A model generated the notes under the pieces. The model ran no database searches. It was not told where the DNA came from and worked only from the letters and a program-made list of their open reading frames with translations. Made by a program: the position numbers and the translations under genes. A stretch of DNA of 13,965 nt from Sphaerochaetaceae bacterium (lineage in GTDB: Bacteria > Spirochaetota > Spirochaetia > Sphaerochaetales > Sphaerochaetaceae): contig JAKSPF010000014.1 in NCBI GenBank assembly GCA_024405065.1, positions 1 to 13,965 of the forward strand, written 5' to 3'. This document shows positions 6,557-13,965 of this stretch, one piece after another (the stretch's first letter is position 1; every line of letters begins with the position of its first letter).

Positions 6557-7618
6557 ATGGCAAAAGAAAACATCAGCGAAAAAAACGAAAACGAGATTCT
6601 TAAGCATAAGCTTGAAGCACTGGAAGCTGCAAAGCTGCAAATTGACAAGGAATTCGGAAAGGGCTCTTTAATGAGACTCGGTGACAGTACAATCGGAAGT
6701 AACATTGAGGTTATCCCGTCAGGTTCTATCCTCATTGATGAAGCACTGGGAGTCGGAGGTTACCCGAAGGGACGTATCATTGAGATTTACGGTCCGGAAT
6801 CCTCAGGTAAGACAACCCTTGCTCTTCATGCAATAGCCCAGTCACAGAAAGCCGGAGGCATTGCAGCATTCATTGATGCTGAACATGCTCTTGATCCGGT
6901 TTTTGCAAGAAAGATAGGAGTGAATACCGATGAACTTTGGATCAGCCAACCGGATAGCGGAGAGCAGGCTTTGGAGGTTGCCGAGTCACTTGTGAGAAGC
7001 GGAGCGGTAGATATAATTGTGGTGGACTCCGTTGCTGCGTTGACACCTCAGGCAGAACTTGAGGGAGATATGGGAGATTCTCATATGGGTCTTCAGGCAA
7101 GGCTAATGAGTCAGGCATTAAGAAAACTCACAGGAATTCTTGCAAAGAGCAAGACCACAATAATCTTTATCAACCAGATCAGAATGAAAATAGGGGTGAT
7201 GTTCGGAAACCCGGAAACAACGACAGGTGGAAACGCTCTGAAATTCTACAGTTCCGTAAGAATGGAAGTGCGTAGAATTGAGACTATTTCAAAGGGATCC
7301 GATGATTGTATAGGTAACAGAATAAGAATCAAAATTGTAAAAAACAAGGTTGCCCCTCCGTTCAGAAAAGTGGAACTTGATCTTTATTTCAATGAGGGGA
7401 TTTCATACGCAGGCGGAATTCTTGACGGTGCTGTGAAGTACGGAATAATTGAAAAAACGGGTGCATGGTTCTCCTTCGGCGGAGAGAAAATCGGTCAGGG
7501 AAGAGACAATGTCATTCAATATCTCAAGGATAATTCTGAAATGACAAAAGATATTGAGGAAAAACTGAGGAAGATTATGTTCAGCGGCGGAACAGAGACT
7601 CCTGCTGAAGAAAAGTAA
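6557..7618 (+). CDS. recA: RecA recombinase
   Basis: RecA forms ATP-dependent filaments on single-stranded DNA, catalyses strand exchange in homologous recombination and repair, and where LexA is present acts as its co-protease. The 353-residue length is standard. The core is canonical: Walker A GPESSGKT at residues 79-86, Walker B IIVVDSVAAL, the L1 region MGLQARLMSQALRKL, and NQIR at 206-209 leading into the L2 loop with GNPETTTGGNALKFY. The short C-terminal tail (PAEEK) is acidic, as usual. The start has GAGGAG at the right spacing. The stop codon TAA directly abuts the scpA ATG, so recA probably heads or joins the scpA operon. Confidence 0.98.
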   Translation: MAKENISEKNENEILKHKLEALEAAKLQIDKEFGKGSLMRLGDSTIGSNIEVIPSGSILIDEALGVGGYPKGRIIEIYGPESSGKTTLALHAIAQSQKAGGIAAFIDAEHALDPVFARKIGVNTDELWISQPDSGEQALEVAESLVRSGAVDIIVVDSVAALTPQAELEGDMGDSHMGLQARLMSQALRKLTGILAKSKTTIIFINQIRMKIGVMFGNPETTTGGNALKFYSSVRMEVRRIETISKGSDDCIGNRIRIKIVKNKVAPPFRKVELDLYFNEGISYAGGILDGAVKYGIIEKTGAWFSFGGEKIGQGRDNVIQYLKDNSEMTKDIEEKLRKIMFSGGTETPAEEK

Positions 7619-8497
7619 ATGTTTGAATTTTCCACTCCTGCATACAACGGACCTCTTGATCTTCTTCTTGCTCTCATTCAGAAAAATGAAGTGAATATTT
7701 ATGATATTCCGATTGCTATGATTACGGAGCAGTTCCTTGAGTATATTCACAAGGCAGGAGAGATAGGCATTCAGGATTTGAGTGACTTTTACAAAATGGC
7801 TGCAGAGTTGATATACATCAAAAGTCAGATGCTGATTCCCAAGGATCTTGAGTTTGATGAAGAATATCTTGACCCTCGTTCCGAGCTTGTTGAAAGACTT
7901 CTTGAGTATTCAAAGTTCAGAAAGTACTCTGAGCTTCTTCTCGGAAATGAAACTCAGGATGATTTTGTAATAGAACGCAAACCTACAGAGTTCATTCTTC
8001 CGTTTGATGACAGTGATTTGTGGGGTGATTCAACCGTACAGGATCTTCTTGATACATACATACGACTGTTTTCTTCAGTCCAAAGCGTTTCCGAAAAAGT
8101 ATTCAATGTTTATGAGGAAGTTTCAGACAAGGAAAAGATTGCTCTTATGAATGAACTGCTTGAAAAGCAGGACAGTATAATGTTCACGGATCTTTTCAAA
8201 GATAAACGGACACCGATGCATATAATCTGCGCCTTTCTTGCAGTACTTGAAGCAGTGAAGGATAAGATGGTTCTTGTAGATCAGCCGGTTTTATTCGGAG
8301 ACATGACAATTACCAGACGTCCGGAAGACTGGAATCCGAATCTTGCAGATTCGTATGACTCAACTTATGATGAAATGGAGTCAAAAAAATATCGTGTGGA
8401 ACCCGATAATTTTTCTGTTATGGATGATGAAAACGTTTCGTCAGAAGAGCATGTGTCCGAAAAACAGAAGGAAATCATAACTGATGATCTTGAATAA
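7619..8497 (+). CDS. scpA: Segregation and condensation protein A
   Basis: ScpA is the kleisin of the SMC-ScpA-ScpB complex: its N-terminal domain binds the SMC neck, its middle binds ScpB, and its C-terminal winged helix binds the SMC head cap. The 292-residue protein starts with the family signature (GPLDLLLALI at residues 11-20, then NIYDIPI), has a central charged linker, and has a winged-helix region at about 190-255 containing FTDLF and AFLAVLEAVK. About 35 acidic residues at the end look disordered. It begins immediately after the recA stop with no gap, and its last 14 bases overlap scpB, implying coupled translation. Confidence 0.95.
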   Translation: MFEFSTPAYNGPLDLLLALIQKNEVNIYDIPIAMITEQFLEYIHKAGEIGIQDLSDFYKMAAELIYIKSQMLIPKDLEFDEEYLDPRSELVERLLEYSKFRKYSELLLGNETQDDFVIERKPTEFILPFDDSDLWGDSTVQDLLDTYIRLFSSVQSVSEKVFNVYEEVSDKEKIALMNELLEKQDSIMFTDLFKDKRTPMHIICAFLAVLEAVKDKMVLVDQPVLFGDMTITRRPEDWNPNLADSYDSTYDEMESKKYRVEPDNFSVMDDENVSSEEHVSEKQKEIITDDLE

Positions 8498-9053
8498 TGA
8501 TGCAAGGCTCATAGAAGCTATTTTATTTCTTGAAAACGAACCTCTGAGTACTGAGCAGCTTTCTTCAATGACAGGACTGACGGAGATTGAAGTCTCTCAG
8601 GCTCTTGCTGATATTACAGATGTTTTCTTTTCAGACGATCACGGTCTTGTGCTCTCGGAATCTTCAGGCTTTTATCGCTTTGCACCTGCTCCGAATCTTG
8701 TTGAAAAACTGAGAAAGTGTTACGGAAAAAAAGTAGGAAAGGGACTGTCCAGAACCGCAGTGGAGATTCTTTCAATAATTGCCTATTCACAACCCGTAAC
8801 CAGAAGAAGAATTGAAGAAATCAGGGGAATCAACTCTGATTCAATGATAAGAATGTTGAGGGAACGGGAATATATCAGGGTTTGCGGTAGAGCAAAAGCA
8901 CCGGGTTTTCCGTGTCTTTATGAAACGACCGGAAGATTTTTACATACTTTCAATCTTGACTCGGTAAAAAATCTTCCCAGACTTTCTGATATTGACAGAC
9001 AACGTTTTGAAAAATCATCTGAAGATGATGCCATACCGTCAGCTGATGACTAA
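8484..9053 (+). CDS. scpB: Segregation and condensation protein B, first tandem copy
   Basis: ScpB binds the central part of ScpA, normally as a dimer, and stabilises the SMC holocomplex. The 189-residue protein has the two winged-helix domains of the family: ARLIEAILFLENEPLS at the N-terminus, then VEILSIIAYSQPVTRRRIEEIRG at about 92-115 and SDSMIRMLREREYI. The region after it, VCGRAKAPGFPCLYETT, departs from the common GRKDxPGxPxLYGTT in losing the usual acidic residue and glycine. The start ATG overlaps scpA by 14 bases; AAGGAA lies about ten bases upstream, and the second copy starts at the homologous residue. A paralogue follows 29 bases downstream. Confidence 0.93.
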   Translation: MILNNDARLIEAILFLENEPLSTEQLSSMTGLTEIEVSQALADITDVFFSDDHGLVLSESSGFYRFAPAPNLVEKLRKCYGKKVGKGLSRTAVEILSIIAYSQPVTRRRIEEIRGINSDSMIRMLREREYIRVCGRAKAPGFPCLYETTGRFLHTFNLDSVKNLPRLSDIDRQRFEKSSEDDAIPSADD

Positions 9054-9068
9054 ATTCGTTGTATTCTG

Positions 9069-9074
9069 TATAAT
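9069..9074 (+). promoter_or_regulatory. Possible -10 element directly before the second scpB
   Basis: TATAAT occurs in the 29-base gap between the scpB copies, ending eight bases before the ATG at 9083. No -35 hexamer or Shine-Dalgarno is apparent. If active it would give a nearly leaderless message for the second copy and downstream genes. In an A+T-rich genome a chance match is a real possibility. Confidence 0.3.
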
Positions 9075-9082
9075 GGTAATTA

Positions 9083-9637
9083 ATGACCCTGAATGATAAT
9101 GCACGGCTTGTAGAAGCCATTCTGTTTCTTGAGAATGTGCCCCTTTCAGTTGAAACGATATCCTCGATGACAGGTCTTTCCGAAGCCGATGTAAACAAGG
9201 CTCTTGCCGATATTTCAGAAATTTTTTTTGTTGATGGTCATGGCTCTGCCCTTGTAGAGTCGGAGGAAAGCTATCAGTTTGTACCATGTACCAATCTCAA
9301 TGAGAGATTGAAATCGTGTTACAGCAAAAAGGTTGATAAAAGAATCTCCAAGGCAGCAATTGAGACTTTAGCTATTATTGCCTACTCGCAACCGGTTACA
9401 AGAAGTGAAATAACAAAAATGAGAGGTGGTGTTAAGTCTGATTCCATTGTCAGAATTCTGAGAGAACGGGAATTTATAAAAGTTGTAGGCAGAAAAGATA
9501 TTGAGGGTCATCCGTGTCTCTACGGAACAACAAGAAAGTTTCTTTACAGTTTCAACCTACACTCAATTGAAGAATTGCCGAAGCCCACTCAGGAAGCTGT
9601 GAAAAAAATAACGGGGAAACAAGAACATGAAAATTGA
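9083..9637 (+). CDS. ScpB paralogue, second tandem copy
   Basis: The 184-residue protein is collinear with the preceding ScpB from its first residue (MTLNDNARLVEAILFLEN against MILNNDARLIEAILFLEN); identity by eye is roughly 55-60% over about 165 residues. Both winged helices are present (IETLAIIAYSQPVTRSEITKMRG, SDSIVRILREREFI). It keeps the canonical GRKDIEGHPCLYGTT that the first copy lost, but has one extra glycine in MRGGVKSDS, where the first copy and most ScpBs have a single G. Neither copy is truncated. They may form a heterodimer on ScpA or serve different conditions. The gene overlaps the pseudouridine synthase gene by 11 bases. Confidence 0.9.
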   Translation: MTLNDNARLVEAILFLENVPLSVETISSMTGLSEADVNKALADISEIFFVDGHGSALVESEESYQFVPCTNLNERLKSCYSKKVDKRISKAAIETLAIIAYSQPVTRSEITKMRGGVKSDSIVRILREREFIKVVGRKDIEGHPCLYGTTRKFLYSFNLHSIEELPKPTQEAVKKITGKQEHEN

Positions 9638-10361
9638 CTATCCTGTAAGACTTCAAAGTTATATGGCTAAGTCCGGGCTCGGTTCCAGACGTTCTTGCGA
9701 GCAGATAATACTTCAGGGAAGAGTGACAATCAACGGCAAGAAGATTATTGAACTCGGAACAAAGGTGAATGAAGGTGACATTGTTTGTGTAGATGATGTA
9801 CTTGCAGAGCCGGAAAACAAAGCGTATTACTTTGTACTGAATAAACCGCGAGGTTTTGTCTGTACCAATTCAGATCCTAACGAGACAGCTTATGCCCGTG
9901 ATCTGATTGATATTGAAGACAGACATCTGCTGTTCAACATTGGAAGACTGGATAAAGATTCTCAAGGTATGATTTTTTTTACGAATGACGGTGATTTTGC
10001 AAATCTTGTAATGCATCCGTCATCGGAAATTGAAAAGGAATACATAGTCAGAACGGACATTGATATCATAAAAAAAGATATGGATGATGCCTACAGGGGT
10101 CTTGTAAGACCATATAGAATCAAATCCTACAGGATTCTTGATAAAAGAGAGGTTTCCGTTGTTCTTACCGAAGGAAAAAATCGGGAAATAAGGAAACTGT
10201 TTGAAATTCTCGGATACGAGGTCAGGAGACTTAAAAGAATACGAATAGGTACTGTCTCTTTGGGAGATTTACCGATAGGAAAATACAGAAAACTGTTGAA
10301 ATCGGAAATATGCAGTCTTGAAAATTCTGCAAAAGGTGTCGGAAATGGTAATAGCAATTGA
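9627..10361 (+). CDS. RsuA/RluB/RluF-family 23S rRNA pseudouridine synthase
   Basis: The enzyme converts a specific rRNA uridine to pseudouridine. In 244 residues it has an N-terminal S4 RNA-binding domain (about 5-60, RLQSYMAKSGLGSRRSCEQII, GRVTINGKKI) and the catalytic domain with GRLD, whose D109 is the catalytic aspartate. The EGKNREIRKLFEILGYEVRRLKR block near the end is the usual RsuA-branch signature. Its position after scpAB and before cmk is the common position of rluB, but the active-site loop GRLDKDSQGMIFFTN resembles RluF (DKDSQG) more than RluB (typically DxNTSG). The exact target base therefore cannot be assigned. It overlaps scpB2 by 11 bases and the cmk-rpsA start by 17; GGGGAA about nine bases upstream supports the ATG. 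Confidence 0.88.
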   Translation: MKIDYPVRLQSYMAKSGLGSRRSCEQIILQGRVTINGKKIIELGTKVNEGDIVCVDDVLAEPENKAYYFVLNKPRGFVCTNSDPNETAYARDLIDIEDRHLLFNIGRLDKDSQGMIFFTNDGDFANLVMHPSSEIEKEYIVRTDIDIIKKDMDDAYRGLVRPYRIKSYRILDKREVSVVLTEGKNREIRKLFEILGYEVRRLKRIRIGTVSLGDLPIGKYRKLLKSEICSLENSAKGVGNGNSN

Positions 10362-12711
10362 CGGACCGGCTGGTGTCGGAAAAAGTTCATTGGCAAAAAT
10401 CATTGCAGGTAAACTCGGATTTTATTATCTGAATTCAGGTAATTTTTATCGCGCAATAACCTTGAAAGTTTTAAGAAGCAACATTGATCCGAATGATGCT
10501 TCAGAGGTTGAAAAACTTGCTTCAAAAGCTGTTTTTGAAATTATTAACGGCAGATTCTTCCTTGACGGTAATGATGTTGAAGATAGTCTTCATACTCCTG
10601 AAATTGATTTGAATGCATCAAAAATCTCTGTTAATCCGGAAGTGAGAAAGATTGTTAACGAAAGAATTTTTGAACTTACCGGAAAACTTGATATTATTGC
10701 AGAAGGCAGGGATATGACTACGGTTGTGTTCCCTGATGCGGATTACAAATTTTTCTTTGATGCACGTCCGGAAATCCGGGCACAGCGCAGGTTCGCACAG
10801 AATCCGGATGCAATGCCCTATGAAAAAGTACTTGCCGAAATCAACGAAAGAGATAAAATAGACAAAAACAAGCCTGTCGGGGGACTGAAGATTGCAAAAG
10901 ACTCTCTGTATATTGATACATCTGACTTGACCATAAACCAAGTTTGTGAGAAAGTACTAAATACACTAAACGGCAATACATCAAGTATTGGTAAATCAAA
11001 GGATCAGGAGAAAAAAATGTCTGAAGAAAAAGAACTGGAAAACAAGGATGCTCAGATGCAATCAATTATGCAGGAGGAGTATCTTAAATCTCTTGATGGA
11101 ATCGAAGACGGTCAGCTCGTTACCGGTACTGTAGTTCAGGTCAATAACGAGTATGTGTTTGTTGATGTCGGCTACAAGTCAGAAGGTAGAATTCCCCTTG
11201 AGGAATTTGAAGATATACCGTCTGCCGGCGATTCTGTCGTGGTTTTAATTGTAAGTAAAGAAGGAAAGGGCGGTCAGCTTATTCTTTCAAAAAAACGGGC
11301 GGATTTGAGGGCACGCGGAGAAGAACTCAGGCAAGCGGCAGAAGAGAAGACCCCTGTACTCGGTAAGTTTGTAAAGGTCATAAAAGGCGGATTTGAGGTT
11401 GATTTGGGATCTGATTATTCAGGTTTCTGTCCGCTTTCAAAGGCAGATGTTTACAGAACCGAAAATCCGGAAGCTCTCATCGGTCTTTCGGATTACTTCA
11501 TTGTTGAGAAGTTCCACGGTGGAAATAAGCTTAAGAGTGTTGTTTCAAGACGTGGCTATCTTGAAAAAAAGATTAAAGAAAACAAAGAGAAGTTTTTTTC
11601 AACTGTAAAAATCGGTGATGTTGTTGAAGGAGTTGTCAAGTCATTCACAAGTTTCGGTGCTTTCATTGATTTGGGTGGTTTTGACGGATTACTTCATCTT
11701 AAGGATATGTCATGGGGGCATGTAAACAGACCTCGTGATTTTGTAAAGAAGGGTGAAAAGGTTCAACTGAGATTGAAAGAAATAAATTCTGAGACAAAGA
11801 AAATCAATCTTTCCCTCAGAGATATGCAGGAAAATCCGTGGAACACTTTTGAGCAGAAATTCAAAGTAGGTGATGTTATAACTGCTCCGGTTACAAAAAT
11901 GACTTCATTTGGAGTGTTTATTGAAATTGCCCCGGGTATTGAGGGTCTTGCTCACATTTCCGAACTCAGCTGGACAAAGAGAATCACGGATCCAAAAGAA
12001 ATTCTTAACGTGGGTGATGTTGTCCAGTGTAAGATTCTCGGCTATGACCTCGGAGAGAGTCGTGTTTCTCTCGGGATAAAACAACTCAAAGATAATCCGT
12101 GGGATTCAATTTCAGACAGATATCCGATCGGTACTGTTCTTTCCAGACCGGTTGTGAAAATTACCAATAGCGGTGCGTTTGTCAATCTTGAAGAAGGGAT
12201 TGACGGTTTTCTCCATGTTGATGATGTTTCTTGGACAAAGAAAATCAAGAATATGTCATCGTTTTGCAAAGAAGGTGACACAATAGATGTTACAGTTACC
12301 AGAGTTGAGCCGGAACACAGAAGAATAAGGCTCGGTGTAAAGCAAATGGGGGATAATCCGTGGCAGAGTCTCAAGAGCGGATATCCGAGATATTCGGTAA
12401 TAACCGGTACAGTTTCCAATGTTACTGATTTCGGTGTTTTTGTAAAAGTTGACGGAGATATTGAGGGGCTCATAAGTAAATTTAACCTTGTCGGGCCGGA
12501 TGAGGAGTATTCTGATGCTGTCCTCAAGAGGTACAAAGAGGGAGATTCTGTAACCGCAATGGTCATTGATGTTGATCCTAAGAATCAGAAATTGTCACTT
12601 TCAATTAAAGAAATGATTAAGCGTAATCAGGAATCTGAAGTTGAGAGGTATATGTCAAATTCTGACAGTGATGATGTTGTTACGATTGCTGATCTTATTA
12701 AGGAGAAGTAA
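10345..12711 (+). CDS. cmk-rpsA: Fused cytidylate kinase and 30S ribosomal protein S1
   Basis: One open frame of 788 residues joins two enzymes usually encoded as neighbours. Residues 1-214 are cytidylate kinase (CMP/dCMP to CDP/dCDP): P-loop GPAGVGKS at 7-14, LNSGNFYRA, EGRDMTTVVFPDADYKFF and the EINERDKIDKNKP lid region. After a polar linker come six S1 domains at about 253-320, 339-410, 422-496, 506-582, 593-668 and 679-755, the full number of a long E. coli-type S1 that recruits mRNA to the 30S subunit. I take ATG 10345, preceded by AAAGGTG seven bases upstream, because Cmk proteins begin with this VIAIDGP strand; a TTG at 10318 would add nine unlikely residues. The same fusion is, from memory, annotated in Treponema pallidum. 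A strong internal translation start lies in the linker at 11017. Confidence 0.95.
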   Translation: MVIAIDGPAGVGKSSLAKIIAGKLGFYYLNSGNFYRAITLKVLRSNIDPNDASEVEKLASKAVFEIINGRFFLDGNDVEDSLHTPEIDLNASKISVNPEVRKIVNERIFELTGKLDIIAEGRDMTTVVFPDADYKFFFDARPEIRAQRRFAQNPDAMPYEKVLAEINERDKIDKNKPVGGLKIAKDSLYIDTSDLTINQVCEKVLNTLNGNTSSIGKSKDQEKKMSEEKELENKDAQMQSIMQEEYLKSLDGIEDGQLVTGTVVQVNNEYVFVDVGYKSEGRIPLEEFEDIPSAGDSVVVLIVSKEGKGGQLILSKKRADLRARGEELRQAAEEKTPVLGKFVKVIKGGFEVDLGSDYSGFCPLSKADVYRTENPEALIGLSDYFIVEKFHGGNKLKSVVSRRGYLEKKIKENKEKFFSTVKIGDVVEGVVKSFTSFGAFIDLGGFDGLLHLKDMSWGHVNRPRDFVKKGEKVQLRLKEINSETKKINLSLRDMQENPWNTFEQKFKVGDVITAPVTKMTSFGVFIEIAPGIEGLAHISELSWTKRITDPKEILNVGDVVQCKILGYDLGESRVSLGIKQLKDNPWDSISDRYPIGTVLSRPVVKITNSGAFVNLEEGIDGFLHVDDVSWTKKIKNMSSFCKEGDTIDVTVTRVEPEHRRIRLGVKQMGDNPWQSLKSGYPRYSVITGTVSNVTDFGVFVKVDGDIEGLISKFNLVGPDEEYSDAVLKRYKEGDSVTAMVIDVDPKNQKLSLSIKEMIKRNQESEVERYMSNSDSDDVVTIADLIKEK
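11006..11019 (+). promoter_or_regulatory. Internal Shine-Dalgarno and ATG that could start free S1
   Basis: AGGAG (11006-11010), six A residues, then an in-frame ATG (11017) lie in the Cmk-S1 linker. Initiation here would give a 565-residue S1 with all six S1 domains, close to the 557 of E. coli S1. The spacing is ideal and stronger than at most gene starts in this window. It looks like the ancestral rpsA start kept after the upstream stop codon was lost. Confidence 0.6.
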
Positions 12712-12714
12712 TCA

Positions 12715-13383
12715 ATGGCTGATAAGAAAAAAATCAAACGTGAGGATAAACTCACTGCCGAACAGAAGCTCATTGACAGAATCTCTGATTTTCTTGTTCT
12801 CAACAGAAAGTATATACTTACTGTTTTTGCTGCGGTTGTTGTTGTAATTGTTATTGCAGTTATTGCCACTGCAGCGTTGAAAAGTTCAAGAGATAAGGCT
12901 TTTGAAAGGGTTATGAATCTTTCAGATAAAGCGGCTGAGGCAATACAGGATGAGAATCTTGATGCAAGTACTTACATTGAGGAAATAAGTAAGGAAATCA
13001 AAGGTTCTTCCTATGCTTCAGTAAAGGCCGCATATACATTGGGACAGATTTATTATTCGGAAAAAGACTATAAGAGCGCTTACGAAGCTTTTATGAATGC
13101 CTATAACCTGAATAACGGAATTTACCTTGCTCCTTTGGCTTTGATCAATGCCGCTGCGAGTGCAGAAGCAAATGGAGATGTCAACAGGGCGCAGGAAATT
13201 TACAATCAGGTAGCTGACATGAAAGAATCAGGAGTTGAGGCAAAAGCAATGTTCAACAGTGCCCGTATCAGTATTCAGCAGAATGATAATGCACTTGCAA
13301 AGGCTTATCTGCAACAGCTTGTTGATAACTGTCCGAATTCAGAATATGCTCTACTTGCTAAAAATATGTTGAATGTTCTGTAA
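12715..13383 (+). CDS. Membrane-anchored TPR protein
   Basis: The 222-residue protein has a lysine-rich cytoplasmic N-terminus, one transmembrane segment at about residues 33-55 (YILTVFAAVVVVIVIAVIAT) and a helical extracytoplasmic part. That part has about three TPR-like units: around 100-130 (AYTLGQIYYSEKDYKSAYEAF), 135-165 (AEANGDVNRAQEIYNQVADM) and 175-215 (ARISIQQNDNALAKAYLQQL). The layout resembles YfgM-like periplasmic TPR proteins, but the specific role is unknown; protein scaffolding at the envelope is the likely general function. AAGGAG (12700-12705) sits nine bases before the ATG and only three bases separate it from the rpsA stop, so it is probably in the same transcript. Confidence 0.88.
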   Translation: MADKKKIKREDKLTAEQKLIDRISDFLVLNRKYILTVFAAVVVVIVIAVIATAALKSSRDKAFERVMNLSDKAAEAIQDENLDASTYIEEISKEIKGSSYASVKAAYTLGQIYYSEKDYKSAYEAFMNAYNLNNGIYLAPLALINAAASAEANGDVNRAQEIYNQVADMKESGVEAKAMFNSARISIQQNDNALAKAYLQQLVDNCPNSEYALLAKNMLNVL

Positions 13384-13404
13384 TAATACGGAACGTGTAA
13401 AATT

Positions 13405-13965
13405 ATGAAAAACAGACGTTTCAAAATCAGCTTATATTTGATGATTTTTGTTACGTCTGTTTTTTTTATTTCCTGTGGTGAGCCGTCTTTCTGTACTCTT
13501 AACAATGTGAAAATTCAGAATATAAGAGAATCTGATGTTAAATTTGATGTTATTGGAACGGAAGAAGATCTGAGTATGGTTACTGACGGTCCCGGACTTC
13601 TTGTATTTTACTATATCTCTGAGGAAAAAAATAATTTCAGTGCAACAACATCCCTTGTACGAACAGAGTTCAAATCATTGACTACGTATGGGTTCAGATT
13701 TTCCGATTCAGATAACTACAATAGTTTTATTTTTGAGCTGAAAGAAAGTTCTGAAGATATAAAACAGTTTTACGCTTTTGCACAGAAAACCGGAAGAAGG
13801 GTTGAAGCAAATGCCTATTGCCGAAATCTTTTTCCATTTATTTCAGGGAAAAACATAAATAAAACATTTTTTATAAAATCAGCAGAAGAAAACGATCCCG
13901 ATGACACGGGTCTGACAAAAAAATTCATTCTGTCTGACGGGATTGAAGAGGTTGCTTTATACAGT
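13405..13965 (+). CDS. Putative lipoprotein, C-terminus beyond the window
   Basis: An open frame starts at ATG 13405 and runs to the right edge (187 codons, no stop). It begins with a basic MKNRRFK, then a hydrophobic stretch ending in FISC, with C24 as the likely lipidated cysteine; the relaxed lipobox fits spirochaetes. The mature part seen is polar, with serine-, acidic- and aromatic-rich beta-like segments (GLLVFYYIS, YGFRFSDSDNYNSFIFEL), and matches no family that I recognise. The gene follows the TPR protein by 21 bases; the upstream GGAA is a weak Shine-Dalgarno. The pairing suggests an envelope function for both, which is inference from position. Confidence 0.8.
   Translation, partial: MKNRRFKISLYLMIFVTSVFFISCGEPSFCTLNNVKIQNIRESDVKFDVIGTEEDLSMVTDGPGLLVFYYISEEKNNFSATTSLVRTEFKSLTTYGFRFSDSDNYNSFIFELKESSEDIKQFYAFAQKTGRRVEANAYCRNLFPFISGKNINKTFFIKSAEENDPDDTGLTKKFILSDGIEEVALYS

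Noticed and set aside
10318..10344. TTG start adding nine residues to Cmk-S1
   Set aside because: ATG 10345 has AAAGGTG at good spacing and begins directly at the conserved Cmk strand.
12042..12566. 174-codon minus-strand open frame within rpsA
   Set aside because: It is antisense to clear S1 domains 4-6, has low-complexity Ser/Thr/Leu composition typical of shadow frames, and lacks recognisable motifs.

Overview
The window is A+T-rich bacterial chromosome, most likely from a spirochaete of the Treponema group. That is inferred from three features: GreA sits at the C-terminus of a roughly 900-residue protein, cytidylate kinase and ribosomal protein S1 are fused in one frame, and a putative lipoprotein carries a spirochaete-like FISC lipobox. 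From memory, the first two layouts occur in Treponema and (for GreA) Borrelia. No database search was possible.

Layout. Positions 1-2286 are an accessory-looking block: two related AAA ATPases of the DUF4143 (COG1373) type transcribed away from each other, with a 242-base spacer that holds 33-base-period repeats. A perfect 16-bp hairpin and then a bidirectional terminator separate this block from greA, which runs on the minus strand (2408-5104). A 265-base divergent region (5105-5369) contains a terminator-like hairpin in the greA leader and two dyads. From 5370 to the right edge everything is on the plus strand and tightly packed: rpe, dtd, recA, scpA, two tandem scpB genes, an RsuA/RluB/RluF-type pseudouridine synthase, the cmk-rpsA fusion, a membrane-anchored TPR protein and the start of a lipoprotein gene.

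How the genes work together. The plus-strand run joins carbohydrate metabolism (Rpe), proofreading of D-aminoacyl-tRNA (Dtd), recombination (RecA), the SMC-ScpA-ScpB chromosome-organising complex, rRNA modification, CMP/dCMP phosphorylation and ribosomal protein S1. Several neighbours overlap by 4-17 bases or abut without a gap, suggesting coupled translation; a good -10 element and Shine-Dalgarno lie just before recA.

Most worth following up: a strong internal Shine-Dalgarno and ATG inside cmk-rpsA that could release free S1; two ScpB paralogues side by side; the attenuator-like hairpin ahead of greA; and the 33-base (11-codon) repeats between the ATPases. No transposase, CRISPR array, tRNA, rRNA or clearly undescribed multi-gene system was seen.
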